From positions 3,062,001 through 3,126,000 of the forward strand of contig NC_021184.1 of NCBI RefSeq assembly GCF_000233715.2: DNA of 64,000 nucleotides, given 5' to 3'. This DNA comes from Desulfoscipio gibsoniae DSM 7213. GTDB lineage: Bacteria; Bacillota; Desulfotomaculia; Desulfotomaculales; Desulfallaceae. Position 1 is the first letter of the stretch, and every line of letters starts with the position of its first letter. Made by a program: the position numbers and the translations under genes. The notes below the pieces were generated by a model, which was not told the origin of the DNA, made no database searches, and saw only the letters and a program-made list of their open reading frames with translations. Positions 63,512 through 64,000 of this stretch are shown here, piece after piece.

Positions 63512-63724
63512 TTATTGTATCATAATTTTGATACTTATAATAGGTACAAGAATCATGGAGATTTCCAGAGTATAGCTTCCGAAAGTAATAAATTCCTTAT
63601 CCTGGCTGTTAAATATCGACATGAGCTGTTCAGGGAACGCCCTTATGATGATAAATCTCAATATGGTAGCCAGAATGTTTATTATGCTACAATAGTTAAC
63701 TAACATCATTAGGCTTTCTTGCAA
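63512..63724 (-). pseudogene. Fragment of a MATE-type transporter gene
   Basis: Seventy codons read RFIIIRAFPEQLMSIFNSQD and FGSYTLEISMILVPIISIKI, which resemble the segment around helices 9-10 of MATE efflux proteins. Both ends are missing and there is no ribosome site. It abuts the toxin-antitoxin unit and slightly overlaps the methyltransferase gene end, so it is probably debris of rearrangement. Confidence 0.4.
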
Positions 63725-64000
63725 TAATAGTTCTTACAACATGCTTATGAGGGATATTACTTGATTCGCAATCAAATATAAACTCATTAGAATAAAGCAT
63801 TTCCCAATCTTTATAATAGCTTTGAAGTTCTTGTCTTTCATAGAGGTATTCATTTTTACCCCAATCCGGGGCAATCTCAACATCTGGATGTTCGACGAAG
63901 GTACACATTACATTTAACCCACCGGCTACTGTATTATTTTTTATGTTATCAAACTGATGTTTTCTAATTTCTGGTCTAATGTATTGTAAAGTTCCAATTG
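63696..64000 (-). CDS. Probable SAM-dependent methyltransferase (TehB-like), C-terminal part
   Basis: The frame is open from the window edge to the stop at 63696, about 100 residues. It includes LQYIRPEIRKHQFDNIKNNT, VAGGLNVMCTFVEHPDVEIA and RQELQSYYKDWEMLYSNEFI, then HVVRTIIARKPND. The pattern (a glycine-rich turn leading to a central beta strand, ELxxxYxxWE and a final RTIIARK strand) fits the C-terminal half of TehB-like class I methyltransferases. The SAM-binding part lies outside the window. Confidence 0.6.
   Translation of the reverse strand, partial: IGTLQYIRPEIRKHQFDNIKNNTVAGGLNVMCTFVEHPDVEIAPDWGKNEYLYERQELQSYYKDWEMLYSNEFIFDCESSNIPHKHVVRTIIARKPNDVS

Overview
The window looks like chromosome from a strictly anaerobic, spore-forming Firmicute, most likely a Desulfotomaculum/Pelotomaculum-type member of the Peptococcaceae. 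This is inferred from an alpha/beta small acid-soluble spore protein, a PyrR-attenuated pyr operon with the clostridial-type PyrK/PyrD pair, a tungsten-type aldehyde:ferredoxin oxidoreductase, a four-subunit 2-oxoacid:ferredoxin oxidoreductase, several sigma-54 activators, and frequent GGAGG ribosome sites with TTG starts. No species call is made.

Layout. 1-3.2 kb: end of a P-type cation ATPase gene, rqcH and a small secreted protein. 3.2-23.6 kb: an AT-rich accessory island, almost all on the minus strand. It carries an agr-type quorum-sensing locus (agrB-agrD and agrA-agrC) plus degenerate second copies of agrB, agrC and a small Spo0E-like ORF, an intact second agrD, a secreted amidase-domain protein, short lipoproteins, a vanZ-like pseudogene, a transposase with a hairpin over its ribosome site, and a three-deep nest of mobile elements (an IS110-type transposase gene split by an IS21-type element, whose istA is split by a trio of tyrosine recombinases). 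23.8-30.0 kb: a membrane-anchored MutS-like ATPase and a MacAB-like ABC exporter. 30.2-32.6 kb: FAH-family protein, M42 peptidase and spore protein. 32.7-47.6 kb: a redox regulon of two iron-type alcohol dehydrogenases, a two-component system with a sigma-54 response regulator, an aldehyde:ferredoxin oxidoreductase, a radical-SAM aminomutase, a second sigma-54 activator and korDABC. 48-49.7 kb: cupin, DUF1287 lipoprotein and sigma-like protein. 50.2-60.6 kb: the pyrimidine operon pyrR-pyrB-pyrC-carA-carB-pyrK-pyrD-pyrF, with a 50-codon gene on the opposite strand inside it. 61-64 kb: YqhV, an MFS transporter, a ParE/Phd-type toxin-antitoxin pair, a MATE fragment and the end of a methyltransferase gene.

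How the parts may work together. AgrB (His81/Cys88) would process AgrD to a cyclic lactone pheromone (serine in the ring position) that AgrC senses and AgrA transduces; neighbouring secreted products are plausible outputs. In the redox region the second alcohol dehydrogenase gene and the aldehyde oxidoreductase gene each have a -24/-12 promoter and, at almost the same distance upstream, a shared 22-bp partial palindrome, which predicts co-activation of alcohol-to-acid oxidation by a sigma-54 activator. A third -24/-12 promoter precedes korDABC. The pyr operon has two PyrR-type attenuators, before pyrR and before pyrB.

The most noteworthy items are the duplicated agr locus, the nested mobile elements with repeated end motifs, the matched enhancer/promoter pairs, and the probable AUA start of the amidase gene. 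All functional statements rest on reading motifs by eye; no database search was run.
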